A DNA stretch of 64,000 nt from Palsa-360 sp963710315 (GTDB lineage Bacteria > Acidobacteriota > Terriglobia > Acidiferrales > UBA7541): NCBI GenBank assembly GCA_963710315.1, contig CAVPZW010000006.1:124001-188000 (forward strand), written 5' to 3'. A program made the position numbers and the translations under genes. Positions 8,408-16,479 of the stretch are shown piece by piece. The notes under the pieces were generated by a model. The model was given only the letters and a program-made list of their open reading frames with translations. It was not told where the DNA came from and did not search any database. Numbering within the stretch: position 1 is the stretch's first letter; every line of letters starts with the position of its first letter.

Positions 8408-9424
8408 GTGAACAAAGTGGTGAGATTATTTCTGAAAGCGCTCGGCGGGATCATCGCGCTCATTCTCCTGGCAATCGTTGCGCTCAATGTGTATCTCTCC
8501 ACGCGCCCTGCAGGCAAAACCATGAAGGCGGCGGGGATCATTTCCATTCCCACTCCGTTTAGAGTGGGACGGCCATTCATCGATTACATGACCGTCAGCG
8601 GCTCCCGATTGTATGCGGGATACGCAAGCAACGGCCTCGTCGGCGTTGTGGACACCGCCACCAATCAGGCCGTGGCCACCATTGGAGGACTCAGCAGAGT
8701 GCATGGAGTGGCCATCGTTGCGGAGCAAAACATGGGCTTCGCATCGTCGAGCGGCGACAGTGTAGTGGGCGTATTCGATCTGACCAACAACAAACTGCTG
8801 CAAACAATTCCGGCAGGCGAAGTTCCGGACGCCATTATTTACGACCAGCAGGCGCACTTGGTCTATGTTGCCAATCATGATGGAAAAACAGGCATGCTGA
8901 TCGATCCTGCAACTCGAAAAGTGACTGCTACGATTCCGCTGGGAGGAGAGCCTGAATATCCCCAGTCCGATCCCGCGACTGGACTGATCTATCAAAACCT
9001 GGAAGACACCAGCGAACTTGTAGTGATCGATCCGCTGAAACAGGCTGTAGTCAAGCGCTACAAACTTGCTCCAGGCGAAGGGCCAACAGGCCTGGCACTG
9101 GACGCCGCCAACCATCGCCTCTTCAGCGCCGCGCGAAATAAGAAGCTCATTGTGATGGACGCGGAAACCGGCGCGATTGTCTCAACACTTCCCATTGGCG
9201 CTGGAGTCGATGGCGCGGGATACGATCCCGTCCTGCGCCGCGTCTACACCGCCAACGGCGTTGGCACCATGACCGTCATTCAGCAGGAATCCGCCGATCG
9301 GTATCGAGTCCTCGAAGATGCCCCCACGCATTTCGGCGGGCACTCGCTGGTGGTGGATCCCGCCACGCATCGCGTCTACGTCGCCTACTTCGGGTCGATC
9401 GCTGCATACGATCCTGTGCCCTGA
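8408..9424 (+). CDS. YncE-like beta-propeller protein with N-terminal anchor
   Basis: A 338-residue exported or membrane-anchored protein. The N-terminus has one hydrophobic segment (residues about 5-27: FLKALGGIIALILLAIVALNVYL). The remainder is a seven-bladed propeller of the YncE/YVTN kind with recurring units such as VGVVDTATNQAVATI, VGVFDLTNNKLLQTI and LIVMDAETGAIVSTL. GTG at 8408 is preferred because AGG(TTCAA) lies just before it and the membrane anchor then starts at once; an in-frame TTG at 8369 is possible. The biological role of such propellers is usually ligand binding or scaffolding; no enzyme motif is visible. It stands alone, downstream of tRNA-Ser. Confidence 0.82.
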   Translation: MNKVVRLFLKALGGIIALILLAIVALNVYLSTRPAGKTMKAAGIISIPTPFRVGRPFIDYMTVSGSRLYAGYASNGLVGVVDTATNQAVATIGGLSRVHGVAIVAEQNMGFASSSGDSVVGVFDLTNNKLLQTIPAGEVPDAIIYDQQAHLVYVANHDGKTGMLIDPATRKVTATIPLGGEPEYPQSDPATGLIYQNLEDTSELVVIDPLKQAVVKRYKLAPGEGPTGLALDAANHRLFSAARNKKLIVMDAETGAIVSTLPIGAGVDGAGYDPVLRRVYTANGVGTMTVIQQESADRYRVLEDAPTHFGGHSLVVDPATHRVYVAYFGSIAAYDPVP

Positions 9425-9597
9425 ACTAATGCGCCTCGGCAACTATGAAAAGCAAATGTGGAAGTCTTAATCCTGCGAGTCCGGCATGTTTCCTTGAAGT
9501 CGTTTCAGGGTGTTCTTGGATGGATTGGCGAGACTTGTCGTACACCTTGCGCCTACATCCTCGCTAACAATTCCCAGCAAGGGTTGACATCAGCCTC

Positions 9598-9795
9598 TCA
9601 TTCAAATGGAATTATGGGTATGCGAGATCCCGTCTCAGTGTATGAATTTGCGCCCGACAAATACGCGTTCACCCTCACAACGAACGGATCAGAATTTCTT
9701 TTCAACTCAACGTGTTTTTGCTCGCAACTTGAGGTTAAAGACACTCCCATCCCAAGAACAAGCAGAGTGGGAATAAAAGTCTTTGTGAATTCCAT
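9598..9795 (-). CDS. Possible small lipoprotein, 65 aa
   Basis: Weak candidate. The frame starts at ATG (complement of 9793-9795) and encodes a Lys-containing N-terminus, a hydrophobic stretch (FIPTLLVLGMGVSL) and a lipobox-like TSSC, then about 40 polar residues. No Shine-Dalgarno sequence is evident and no family is recognised. An overlapping frame on the other strand (9458-9820) looks less protein-like. Otherwise the 9425-9898 region shows nothing identifiable. Confidence 0.28.
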   Translation of the reverse strand: MEFTKTFIPTLLVLGMGVSLTSSCEQKHVELKRNSDPFVVRVNAYLSGANSYTETGSRIPIIPFE

Positions 9796-9898
9796 GCGGT
9801 TAATTCTAGCACAATCCTGAAAACTGCAAGGGCCGGTGCTGCAAGCAGAAAATGTGACAGTTGCGTGTGTTAGGAAGGGCATTGTCACCGGCCCAGAC

Positions 9899-10276
9899 CT
9901 AAATGGCTGCAGAACTCGCATTCCGAGTGCGGCGCTGTTCCCGTTCGTTCAGACGATCCCTGTAATTATCGGCCGTACCGTACTCTCGTAGGAGATCGGC
10001 CTCGGTAAATTCAGGCGGATGCTGATGAAATTTATTCTCCAGTTCTTTAAGCTCTTCGCCTTCAGGGTCCGGTTTGCCCTGGATTAATGCGATCTGACGC
10101 TGCTGATCCTGAATTAGACGGTCCAGGCGACGAAGGATGGCTTTTTGGTTCGCGAAGTGTGTGGCGAGGGGACGCTGATCCTCCACCCAATCAATGAATT
10201 GGTGTAGGAGCTTAAGCATGTAGAGGATCCAAGCTGCCCAAAAAATATCTAAAATCCAATTCGGAAGATTGAACAT
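9899..10276 (-). CDS. Small membrane-anchored coiled-coil protein
   Basis: A 125-residue protein with one N-terminal membrane segment (residues about 6-25, PNWILDIFWAAWILYMLKLL) followed by a charged helical region rich in Gln, Glu, Arg (QKAILRRLDRLIQDQQRQIALIQ) that should form a coiled coil, and an acidic/basic tail. ATG at 10276 has GGAGG seven bases upstream; the longer open frame to 10336 is rejected for that reason. No family is recognised. It lies upstream of, and in the opposite order to, nothing that suggests an operon; it ends about 105 bases before a candidate lipoprotein frame. Confidence 0.6.
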   Translation of the reverse strand: MFNLPNWILDIFWAAWILYMLKLLHQFIDWVEDQRPLATHFANQKAILRRLDRLIQDQQRQIALIQGKPDPEGEELKELENKFHQHPPEFTEADLLREYGTADNYRDRLNEREQRRTRNASSAAI

Positions 10277-10442
10277 AGATGGGACCTCCAGTGCGGAAAT
10301 TGGAAGAATACTACTACCGTCGCCGAAACGGGGCAACGATCACCGAATCCTGGCCGGTTACACAGCACGACAAAGGCACCCGAGCACCAGGTTCGCCACG
10401 CCCTGCGTGGCATTTCTAAGGTCACGAGGTAAGAGAAAAATC

Positions 10443-10835
10443 CTAGCGCTTCGGAGGGTCCGTTTTCTCCTTCCCAAGCGCGAGGCTGCCAAGGACTTCC
10501 GCGATCTGCTGGGCCACTTTCCCAGTTTCGGCCAGAGCCTGAAATTGTTTGTAAACGTCCGCCACATCTCCTTGTTTTCTAGGCCCGACGGCGCAGACAA
10601 CGACAAGATGCTTCTCATCGTAAATGCGGTAGATAATGCGGTGCGCCGCGAACTCGTGCTTCCAGTAAAGCTGAAGAGGAGATCGTAGCGGAAGGCCGTA
10701 GCCTTGTGGATCCATTGCGAGTTTCTTGGCCAGGACTTTCTTAAGTTTAATTTTCACGCTCCCGTCGAGTGCTTTGACGTCCCCGAAAGCGTCGCCGGTG
10801 AACACTACGGAATATTCAGGATCGGCTCCGCTCAA
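10443..10835 (-). CDS. RelE/HigB-type toxin of a type II toxin-antitoxin pair
   Basis: A 130-residue protein of the RelE/ParE superfamily. The core pattern (FTGDAFGDVKALD, then LKKVLAKKLAMDPQGYGLPL, then WKHEFAAHRIIYRIYDEKHLVVVCAVGPR) follows the helix-helix-strand order and the basic H/R-x-IYRI strand of these ribosome-dependent mRNA interferases. The C-terminus is extended by about 35 residues compared with typical RelE, with a Lys-rich end. The start codon is TTG, overlapping the stop of the upstream antitoxin (TTGA), so toxin translation is coupled and probably weak, as expected. The mRNA target cannot be inferred. Confidence 0.75.
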   Translation of the reverse strand: MSGADPEYSVVFTGDAFGDVKALDGSVKIKLKKVLAKKLAMDPQGYGLPLRSPLQLYWKHEFAAHRIIYRIYDEKHLVVVCAVGPRKQGDVADVYKQFQALAETGKVAQQIAEVLGSLALGKEKTDPPKR

Positions 10836-11146
10836 GGTTTGTCAAAGACCTCTTCCATGGTGTGAAGGCGTCCGGTGTTGACATCCTCATCGATAGTCTC
10901 GGCAAGCTTTAACAGACGGGTCGTAAGTTCGCGGTTGGCAAGAACTTCCAGCGTGGCAAGAATGGACTCGCGCTCGCGCATCACGGCATCCAGCCATTCC
11001 TTGTCCACCAGGTATTTGGAGTCCTGCCTGCGATTCTCGATGAGGACAACCTTGCCGCCCTTGGCCGCCTTCATGTATGTCTTCAATCGTCCGCGCAAAC
11101 TTGTCGCGGAAACTCTTCTTACCGTGACGGCGCTGGTTTCACTCAT
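10832..11146 (-). CDS. Phd/YefM-type antitoxin
   Basis: A 104-residue antitoxin candidate. The N-terminal part (VRRVSATSLRGRLKTYMKAAKGGKVVLIENRR...YLVDKEWLDAV) has the Phd/YefM DNA-binding fold pattern in which an early strand is followed by two helices, a G-x-VVLIE strand and a Leu-Val-containing strand. The C-terminal part (NTGRLHTMEEVF) is the flexible toxin-binding tail typical of these proteins. ATG at 11146 has GGAGA six bases upstream; an earlier in-frame codon at 11170 lacks such a site. It is the first gene of the pair, with the toxin overlapping its stop. Phd-type proteins usually repress their own operon. Confidence 0.75.
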   Translation of the reverse strand: MSETSAVTVRRVSATSLRGRLKTYMKAAKGGKVVLIENRRQDSKYLVDKEWLDAVMRERESILATLEVLANRELTTRLLKLAETIDEDVNTGRLHTMEEVFDKP

Positions 11147-11291
11147 GGTATTCTCCAAATGTACCTTCAATGCTATTTAGAGTACGTTTCAAGTATGCGA
11201 GCAGCATGACTCAGTGTCAAGCAACTCCTGGACCAATACCCTATTGGACTGATCCCGCTACTTACGCTAATCTATCTTGGCCCTGAACGAT

Positions 11292-11366
11292 TCCGGGGTA
11301 GTGCAATTGGTAGCACGCCAGCCTTTGGAGCTGGTTATCCTGGTTCGAGTCCAGGCCCCGGAGCCA
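11292..11366 (+). tRNA. tRNA-Gln (UUG)
   Basis: A 75-base tRNA with acceptor TCCGGGG (11292-11298) pairing CCCCGGA (11356-11362), discriminator G and encoded CCA. The anticodon stem CCAGC/GCTGG encloses CTTTGGA, giving anticodon TTG (Gln). The T arm CCTGGTTCGAGTCCAGG is intact. Confidence 0.96.
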
Positions 11367-11385
11367 ACTCTTTTTTGCAACCACC

Positions 11386-12223
11386 ATGAATACACCCGAC
11401 CTAGCACTGGGCGCGATCTGGTACCTCGTCTTTCTATTTTCGACCACGTGCCACGAAGCCGCGCACGCACTGGTCGCCAAGCTTGGCGGCGACATGACCG
11501 CAGCCGATGGCGGGCAGGTGACGCTCAACCCCATTCCGCACATTCGCCGCTCGCCGTTTGGAATGGTGGTGGTGCCCATTCTTTCTTTCGCGCTGGGCGG
11601 CTGGATGATCGGCTGGGCCAGCGCGCCGTTCAGCCCCGCTTGGCAGAGGCAATATCCGCGGCGGTCCGCTTGGATGGCGCTGGCGGGCCCGGCGGCGAAT
11701 TTTTCGCTGATGATCTTTGCGGCGGTTGCCATACGCATCGGCTTGGCGGCGGGCTATGTTTGTGCCTCCCCGGTTCGTCCATGGCTTTGCCGGTTTAGTG
11801 ATGCCGGCCAATGCCACGGAGCCAAGCTTTCTTACTTCAGCGCTGAGTATTCTCTTCATCCTCAATCTGCTGTTGGGCACGTTTAATTTGTTGCCGGTGC
11901 CTCCGCTGGATGGCAGCTCCGGAATCATGGTTGTGTTGCCGGAAGGGCTCGCTCACAGGTATCTGGACTTCATGCAGCATTCCCGGAACTTCGCAATGCT
12001 GGGATTGCTCGTGGCGTGGAATCTATTCGACAGGATTTTCCAGCCCATCTTCTTGTTTGCGCTGCATATGCTGTATAGCCGGAGTTCACAACGGGTAACG
12101 TGCTTGACGCTAAAATTTACGTTTGGCGAGGGACTGGTTTCGTCACCCGCTGTTTCATATTTGCACACTGGTCTCAATTTGTTCACTTTTGGCCCGGGCC
12201 AGCCATGCGATAAAACTGGGTAA
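11386..12223 (+). pseudogene. Site-2 protease family (M50) membrane metalloprotease, frameshifted
   Basis: A membrane metallopeptidase split across two frames. The first frame (11386 to about 11755) gives MNTPDLALGAIWYLV, the zinc-binding HEAAH (in TTCHEAAHALVAK), and the conserved GGQVTLNPIPH, GWASAP and LAGPAANF motifs. The rest lies in the next frame: VPPRFVHGF, then LNLLLGTFNLLPVPPLDG, which supplies the third zinc ligand (Asp of PLDG), and LVAWNLFDRIFQPIF. The shift equals one extra base near 11755. The C-terminus may hold a second shift near 12075, since another frame ends in a short tail with a stop at 12098. In an intact form this would be a polytopic Rseptase-like protease of unknown substrate. 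It starts 19 bases after tRNA-Gln. Confidence 0.8.
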
Positions 12224-12285
12224 CCCCTTCCCTTTCAATACGTCAAAAATCCTTCCCCATCTGGCCCATCGTCTGCATTAGCTAA

Positions 12286-12702
12286 ATGCCATGGAGCGAG
12301 ATTTTGTCAGGTAACACATTCAACTCTTCCGGCGATTGCCGCATTGAAATTTCAGGCTGGGGCATGGATAACAGTTTCTTTGTGGAGAGGACCGAATTGC
12401 TCTGGGCGGGCAGACGGCGAAAAACATGTGCAATTGCCGCGTGCCTTGCCGGAGGGTGCCATGATCTTTGTGCGCTTGCTGGCCTCGAGTCGACCAACGG
12501 GTCCGTGCCCGTTGCTTACCAGGTCAAGGCGTGACGCCTATGGATGCCGATGGTCGTGCCGCATGCGGCTGGTGCCAATGCACCCGCGCTCCAGGGAATC
12601 CCTGGGCGGGCAACTGCATCAAATCGGTCAGAGGATTCACGGAAGGTACGCGACACGATGGAAGCTAGTGCGACGTTGCGGCACGAGGAGATCCTCCAAT
12701 GA
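12286..12702 (+). pseudogene. Frameshifted conserved protein (SGWGxDNSFFVE...HEEILQ type)
   Basis: Reading across frames reconstructs one continuous protein of about 138 residues: frame 1 gives CRIEISGWGMDNSFFVERTE (about 12340-12405), frame 2 gives DGEKHVQLPRALPEGAMIFV (12411-12480), frame 1 again gives STNGSVPVAYQVK (12490-12530), the third frame gives VTPMDADGR (12535-12560), frame 2 gives CRMRLVPMHPRSRESLGGQL (12557-12620), and frame 1 ends in ATLRHEEILQ and TGA at 12700. At least five changes of frame are needed. I have a memory of similar short proteins in acidobacterial genomes, possibly related to PilZ, but cannot name the family. It is best treated as a decayed gene or a badly assembled one. 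Confidence 0.6.
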
Positions 12703-12711
12703 AAACAGACG

Positions 12712-12921
12712 ATGAAACCGACGACTCAAGACCGGTTCGCAACCTATGAGGAGATTCGTTGCGCGTCACCTTCCTCGCAGGAGCGCATGCTGGAGCATTG
12801 CCATGCCCAGGGCAACTACTGCCAGATGGATTCGGACCTCGGCGGAATTATCCGCTATCCGGCGGAAGAGTTTGAGTTCTTCGCGTACTTGAGCGAGATG
12901 GACGAAAGCATCCCCAATTAG
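12712..12921 (+). CDS. Hypothetical protein, 69 aa
   Basis: A short frame just after the broken gene at 12286-12702. The product (MKPTTQDRFATYEEIRCASP..., ending LSEMDESIPN) is acidic, with two Cys and a His in HCHAQGNYCQMD and no hydrophobic segment. A second, shorter frame starting at ATG 12699 overlaps the upstream stop as ATGA but ends after 16 codons, so a further indel may hide the true start. No family is recognised. The frame is moderately protein-like in codon use. Confidence 0.4.
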   Translation: MKPTTQDRFATYEEIRCASPSSQERMLEHCHAQGNYCQMDSDLGGIIRYPAEEFEFFAYLSEMDESIPN

Positions 12922-13166
12922 GTGGAACGCGGGCCAAAGAAAATTCGCCTTTGGCACAGATTCCATGCGTTTCTCTCCAAATCGGGACACGGCAATTTAT
13001 TCGAAGCTAAATCAATGTGCCACATTGGAACTGTCCCTTGCGCGGCCGAAAGCGATTCATAATCCACTGCTCCACAGTTGATTGTCCGCGCTAGACTTAC
13101 GAGCAATCCCACCCGCACCGAAAAGCAAGAAGATGAATTACAGGGTGACCCAAATCCCATTTGCAT

Positions 13167-13184
13167 TTGGCATTGGCCTTGCCA
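13167..13184 (+). promoter_or_regulatory. Possible sigma-54 (-24/-12) element or dyad upstream of the NtrC-type regulator
   Basis: TTTGGCATTGGCCTTGCCA has GG at 13169-13170 and GC at 13181-13182 with the exact 10-base gap required by sigma-54. It is also a dyad (TGGCA-N7-TGCCA), so a protein-binding site is an alternative. The implied transcription start is at about 13194, directly before the ATG at 13195, which would favour translation from the next ATG at 13258. Confidence 0.3.
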
Positions 13185-13194
13185 GTGATTCATC

Positions 13195-14625
13195 ATGGAC
13201 ACTTTGATTGCACCAACTCAAGCAGGTCATTTTATTAAGGGCAGCTCGGACGATGCCATGACGGTATGCGTCCTGGACGATGAGCCGGGCATGGTGGATA
13301 TGCTGCAGGAATCGCTGCGGTGCCTGGGCTTCAGCTCCATTGGCACCAGCGACCCGCAATGCGCGCTGGATTTGGTCGATCAGGGCCGCGTGCGCGTAGT
13401 GATGTCCGACATCAAGATGCCGGGCATGGACGGCCTGCAATTCCTGGAGCAGGCCATACAGCGCGATCCAGGGGTCTATGTGCTGCTGATGACGGGATAC
13501 TACTCGATTGACAACGCCATTGCCGCAGTTAAACACGGGGCATATGACTACGTTCCTAAACCCGTTGACCGCTCGCGCCTTAAGAGGTCGCTGGACGAGC
13601 TTTCGGAATCGTTCCACAAGCGCAAACGCATTCGAAGCCTGGAGCAGCAGCTGCTGAGCGACCTGGAGTTTCACGGCATCGTGGGCCGAAGCCCGGCCAT
13701 GGTGGAAGTGTTTGAAATGGTTCGCAAGGTGGCGCGGCATTACACCAACATTCTGCTTGTAGGGGCCACGGGCACGGGCAAGGAATTGATCGCCAAGTCG
13801 ATTCATCAGATGAGCCCCGTCTCGCAGCAGCGTTTTGCGGTCTGCAACTGCTCCGCGATGGTCGATACGCTTCTGGAAAGCCAGCTCTTTGGATATGTGC
13901 GGGGCGCATTCACGGGAGCGACCGACACGCGACAGGGGCTGTTCGAGTACGCCAATGGCGGCACGGTTTTTCTGGATGAAGTGGGAGAAACATCGCTTGC
14001 CATGCAGGCCAAATTGCTTCGAGTGATCCAGAACCGGGAAATCCAGCGCGTGGGCTCTCCGGAGGTGCGCCACGTGGACGTGCGCCTCATTGCCGCCACC
14101 AACCGCGACTTGCGCGCCGAGGTTCTGGCCGGCCGGTTTCGCGAAGATTTGTTCTATCGCCTCAGCACCATTCAAATCCGCGTGCCCAACCTGGCCGATC
14201 GTCTGGACGATATTCCCCTGCTCATTCAATACTTTCTGAAAAAGTACAATGAGGCCTATGGCAAACAGATCAAAGGCCTCACCAGAAGGGCCCAGACGGT
14301 CCTCTATCAGCATGACTGGCCGGGAAACGTTCGCGAACTCGAAAACGTCATTTCATGCTCTTGCCTCACTTCGGTAAACGAGTTTGTGGACGTAGATGAC
14401 CTGCCTGAGAACCTGCAAAAGCCCGCGGCCCAATCCAGCCGCACGGGAGATACCTGGCGGCCGGTTCCCCTGGAGGAAGTTCGCCGCCAGCATATCCGCC
14501 GGGTCCTGGACGCCTGCGAAGGCAATCGCGTGCGCGCGGCTCAAATGCTGGGGATTGGGCGCACAAGTTTGTACCGCTTCCTGAAGCGGGCCGAGAAGAA
14601 GTCCGCAACTTCGGCTGCATTGTAG
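13195..14625 (+). CDS. Sigma-54-dependent response regulator, NtrC family
   Basis: A 476-residue three-domain activator. Receiver domain, residues 22-135: acidic pocket Asp28/Asp29, phospho-acceptor Asp72 (MSDIKMPG) and Lys122. AAA+ domain, about 160-395: Walker A GATGTGKE (190-197), sigma-54 contact loop GAFTGA (237-242), Walker B VFLDEVGE. C-terminal Fis-type helix-turn-helix, about 440-470 (NRVRAAQMLGIGRTSLYRFLKR). All motifs are intact, so it should activate sigma-54 promoters upon phosphorylation. The ATG at 13195 gives 21 extra residues; ATG at 13258 would start right before the receiver domain. No histidine kinase lies nearby, so the partner is elsewhere. A strong -24/-12 promoter is 150 bases downstream. 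Confidence 0.95.
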   Translation: MDTLIAPTQAGHFIKGSSDDAMTVCVLDDEPGMVDMLQESLRCLGFSSIGTSDPQCALDLVDQGRVRVVMSDIKMPGMDGLQFLEQAIQRDPGVYVLLMTGYYSIDNAIAAVKHGAYDYVPKPVDRSRLKRSLDELSESFHKRKRIRSLEQQLLSDLEFHGIVGRSPAMVEVFEMVRKVARHYTNILLVGATGTGKELIAKSIHQMSPVSQQRFAVCNCSAMVDTLLESQLFGYVRGAFTGATDTRQGLFEYANGGTVFLDEVGETSLAMQAKLLRVIQNREIQRVGSPEVRHVDVRLIAATNRDLRAEVLAGRFREDLFYRLSTIQIRVPNLADRLDDIPLLIQYFLKKYNEAYGKQIKGLTRRAQTVLYQHDWPGNVRELENVISCSCLTSVNEFVDVDDLPENLQKPAAQSSRTGDTWRPVPLEEVRRQHIRRVLDACEGNRVRAAQMLGIGRTSLYRFLKRAEKKSATSAAL

Positions 14626-14770
14626 TCTTAGCAATACACGGGAATGCTCACGGTTGGGCTACCGGTCTGCGATCGTTGTTTCAGACCGGAGCAGTCTTCA
14701 TTTTCGGCACAGGCCGTGCCTTGCCCTCAAGCATAAGTCACGCATTTTCAGTCTCGAATCGCTCTCTTCT

Positions 14771-14787
14771 TTGGCGCGATAGTTGCC
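14771..14787 (+). promoter_or_regulatory. Sigma-54 (-24/-12) promoter upstream of PilZ gene
   Basis: TTGGCGCGATAGTTGCC matches the YTGGCACGRNNNTTGCW consensus at all but one core position, with GG (14773-14774) and GC (14785-14786) exactly 10 bases apart. Transcription would start near 14798 and give a leader of about 130 bases to the PilZ gene at 14927. It lies 150 bases after the gene for an NtrC-class activator, a natural candidate to drive it. Confidence 0.65.
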
Positions 14788-14926
14788 CCTTTTGAACGTT
14801 GGGAGTGGCAGGTATGTTCTCCCCCGCATGGCCACAGATTCAGGATCGCTTTTGCTTGCAATGAGGAAGAAGACTGGCCAATTTTTAATTTCCGCCGGAA
14901 ATTAGCGGATAGAAGCATGATCCGAT

Positions 14927-15283
14927 ATGACAGAAGAGCGCCGTAGGGACAAACGAGTTATGGTACATGAGCAGGTGGAAATCACGGGTGTGGACAGCTC
15001 GGGATTGCAGTTCACCGAGCGGGCGCGCCTAGTGGATGTGGGGGGCTTGGGATGCCGCCTGCTGGCGCGAAACGTGCTTCAACAGGGCGGCATTCTGGGC
15101 ATAGAACCGTTGGGCCCCCGTGGACAAAACCTGCCGGATGAGTTTCCTCGGCTGTTCGTAATCGTGAGGGTACTGCGCAAAGGCGAATTGTGGGAAGCGG
15201 GCGCGAGATGCCTGCTGGAAGACGAGCTAACCGACAGCTCGTTTCACGCAAGTTGCGCCGAGGCCAAATCTTCCCCGGAGTAG
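14927..15283 (+). CDS. PilZ-domain protein (putative c-di-GMP responder)
   Basis: A 118-residue single-domain PilZ-like protein. The N-terminal Arg cluster (ERRRDKR, residues 4-10) matches the RxxxR half of the c-di-GMP site, and DVGGLG (about 38-43) stands where the D/NxSxxG half is expected, but with Gly in place of Ser, so ligand binding may be weak. The strands that follow (LFVIVRVLRKGELWEAGARCL) fit the PilZ barrel. No other domain is present, so it would act by protein contact. It is probably transcribed from the sigma-54 promoter at 14771. It may regulate motility, adhesion or exopolysaccharide, but nothing nearby identifies the target. Confidence 0.8.
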   Translation: MTEERRRDKRVMVHEQVEITGVDSSGLQFTERARLVDVGGLGCRLLARNVLQQGGILGIEPLGPRGQNLPDEFPRLFVIVRVLRKGELWEAGARCLLEDELTDSSFHASCAEAKSSPE

Positions 15284-15328
15284 CCCGCCTGTAAAGCCTG
15301 TGTGGCCACCTGGAAATCAGACGATTTT

Positions 15329-15392
15329 GTAGCAACGGCCTTCAGGCCGGCATTGCGAATCCATCGCATGCCCGCCTGAAGGCGGACGCTAC
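15329..15392. repeat. Palindromic repeat, CCTTCAGGCC variant
   Basis: GTAGCAACGGCCTTCAGGCCGGCAT and ATGCCCGCCTGAAGGCGGACGCTAC are inverted around 12 bases. The ends GTAGC/GCTAC are shared with the GGCTTCAGCC family, but the cores differ (TTCAGG in place of TTCAGC). It lies between the convergent PilZ gene and the Gly-zipper protein gene. Confidence 0.8.
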
Positions 15393-15460
15393 AAGTGCTT
15401 GTGGCTGGTCCGGTCAGAATCACCTCGCCGGAGTGGTTCCGGCGATCTTCGCAATTCGCA

Positions 15461-16177
15461 TTAATCCGCTTCGTTCTTGGGCGATGCCTTTTGGTTATTG
15501 TCAGCCGTGAATCTGGGCAGGGTAACGGTATTGTCCATGCGCACCCGGATCGTGGTTTGCGCCGGCAGGTCTACTTCCTTGCCTTTTCGCTCCACGATAT
15601 AGACGGCAGCGCCGATCAACCCAAAGCCGACGCCGCGCGACACATTGCTGAACAAAGCGCCCACGACAGTCCCGCCGCCGAGTCCCAGAGCGCCGCCGAC
15701 GACATCGCCCTTGACGTCATGCTTTGCTTCGACGACCTGGCCTTCGTCAATCTTCACGTCCTTGCGCCTTTTTCCTTCCCGAGTTTCCGTTAACGGGCCT
15801 TCCAAGCGCAAAATGCTCATCTTTGCCGGGAAGATGCGGCTATCCACGACGATCTCGCGAAAGGAAAGGCTCATGGCCGACTGGCCGCGAAAGATGGAAA
15901 AGTGGCGTGTGTGGATCACCCCGCCGACCACCCCGCGAACGCGCGCTCCCGCGGGCAGAACGATTTGGCTATCGACGGAAACCGGCTGGGTGACTTCGGC
16001 GACAAATGGGTCGCCGCTCTTGGCGTCGGCCGTGCTCAAATTGGTGAGCAATCGCAGGTGCACCTCGGTGCCCTGCAGAAGTTCATGGGATTGCGCGCGA
16101 GCTGGAATCGCGGCAGCGGAAAACATCAACACAAATACGGCAAACGAAATACTGAAACAAATTACGATGCGTTTCAT
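15461..16177 (-). CDS. Secreted conserved protein with Gly-zipper segment
   Basis: A 238-residue exported protein of unknown function. Residues 1-30 form a signal peptide (MKRIVICFSISFAVFVLMF... with ARA-Q cleavage). The central part (EVHLRLLTNLSTADAKSGDPFVAEVTQPV...IVLPAGARVRGVV) resembles the strand-rich region shared by many acidobacterial periplasmic proteins. Near the C-terminus a Gly-zipper segment (DVVGGALGLGGGTVVGALF) could insert into a membrane. ATG at 16177 has GGAGGAA nine bases upstream; an in-frame codon at 16189 lies before that site. It is read divergently from the MBL gene with a 302-base spacer (16178-16479) in which I see no further gene. Confidence 0.75.
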   Translation of the reverse strand: MKRIVICFSISFAVFVLMFSAAAIPARAQSHELLQGTEVHLRLLTNLSTADAKSGDPFVAEVTQPVSVDSQIVLPAGARVRGVVGGVIHTRHFSIFRGQSAMSLSFREIVVDSRIFPAKMSILRLEGPLTETREGKRRKDVKIDEGQVVEAKHDVKGDVVGGALGLGGGTVVGALFSNVSRGVGFGLIGAAVYIVERKGKEVDLPAQTTIRVRMDNTVTLPRFTADNNQKASPKNEAD

Positions 16178-16479
16178 GGGTTCCTCCATGCATTCGCGCA
16201 GGCCGCCGATGCGGCCGTGTGCGGGCTATGCCTCGTGACGTGAGGCCATGCGCTGGCGCTGTGCGCCCGGCAACGCCCTGCGGGAGCGAGCCGGACCGGA
16301 TGCGGAGGTAACGTCCGACGGCATGATACTCCGCGCCCCTGTTTGCGCGCCTCTCAAATTCGCCAAGCATGTTTCGAAAGGCCAACGTGGCTTGCGCCGT
16401 TGCATGTGTTACGACGGACGGGTATATTCCCGAATGACCATGAGGCCAGACAATTATTTGCGAATGGGGAGGATTTAGA

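Noticed and set aside
9458..9820. Plus-strand open frame of 120 codons
   Set aside because: Its translation has no domain, poor composition and no ribosome binding site, and it overlaps a slightly better lipoprotein-like frame on the other strand, which is itself weak.
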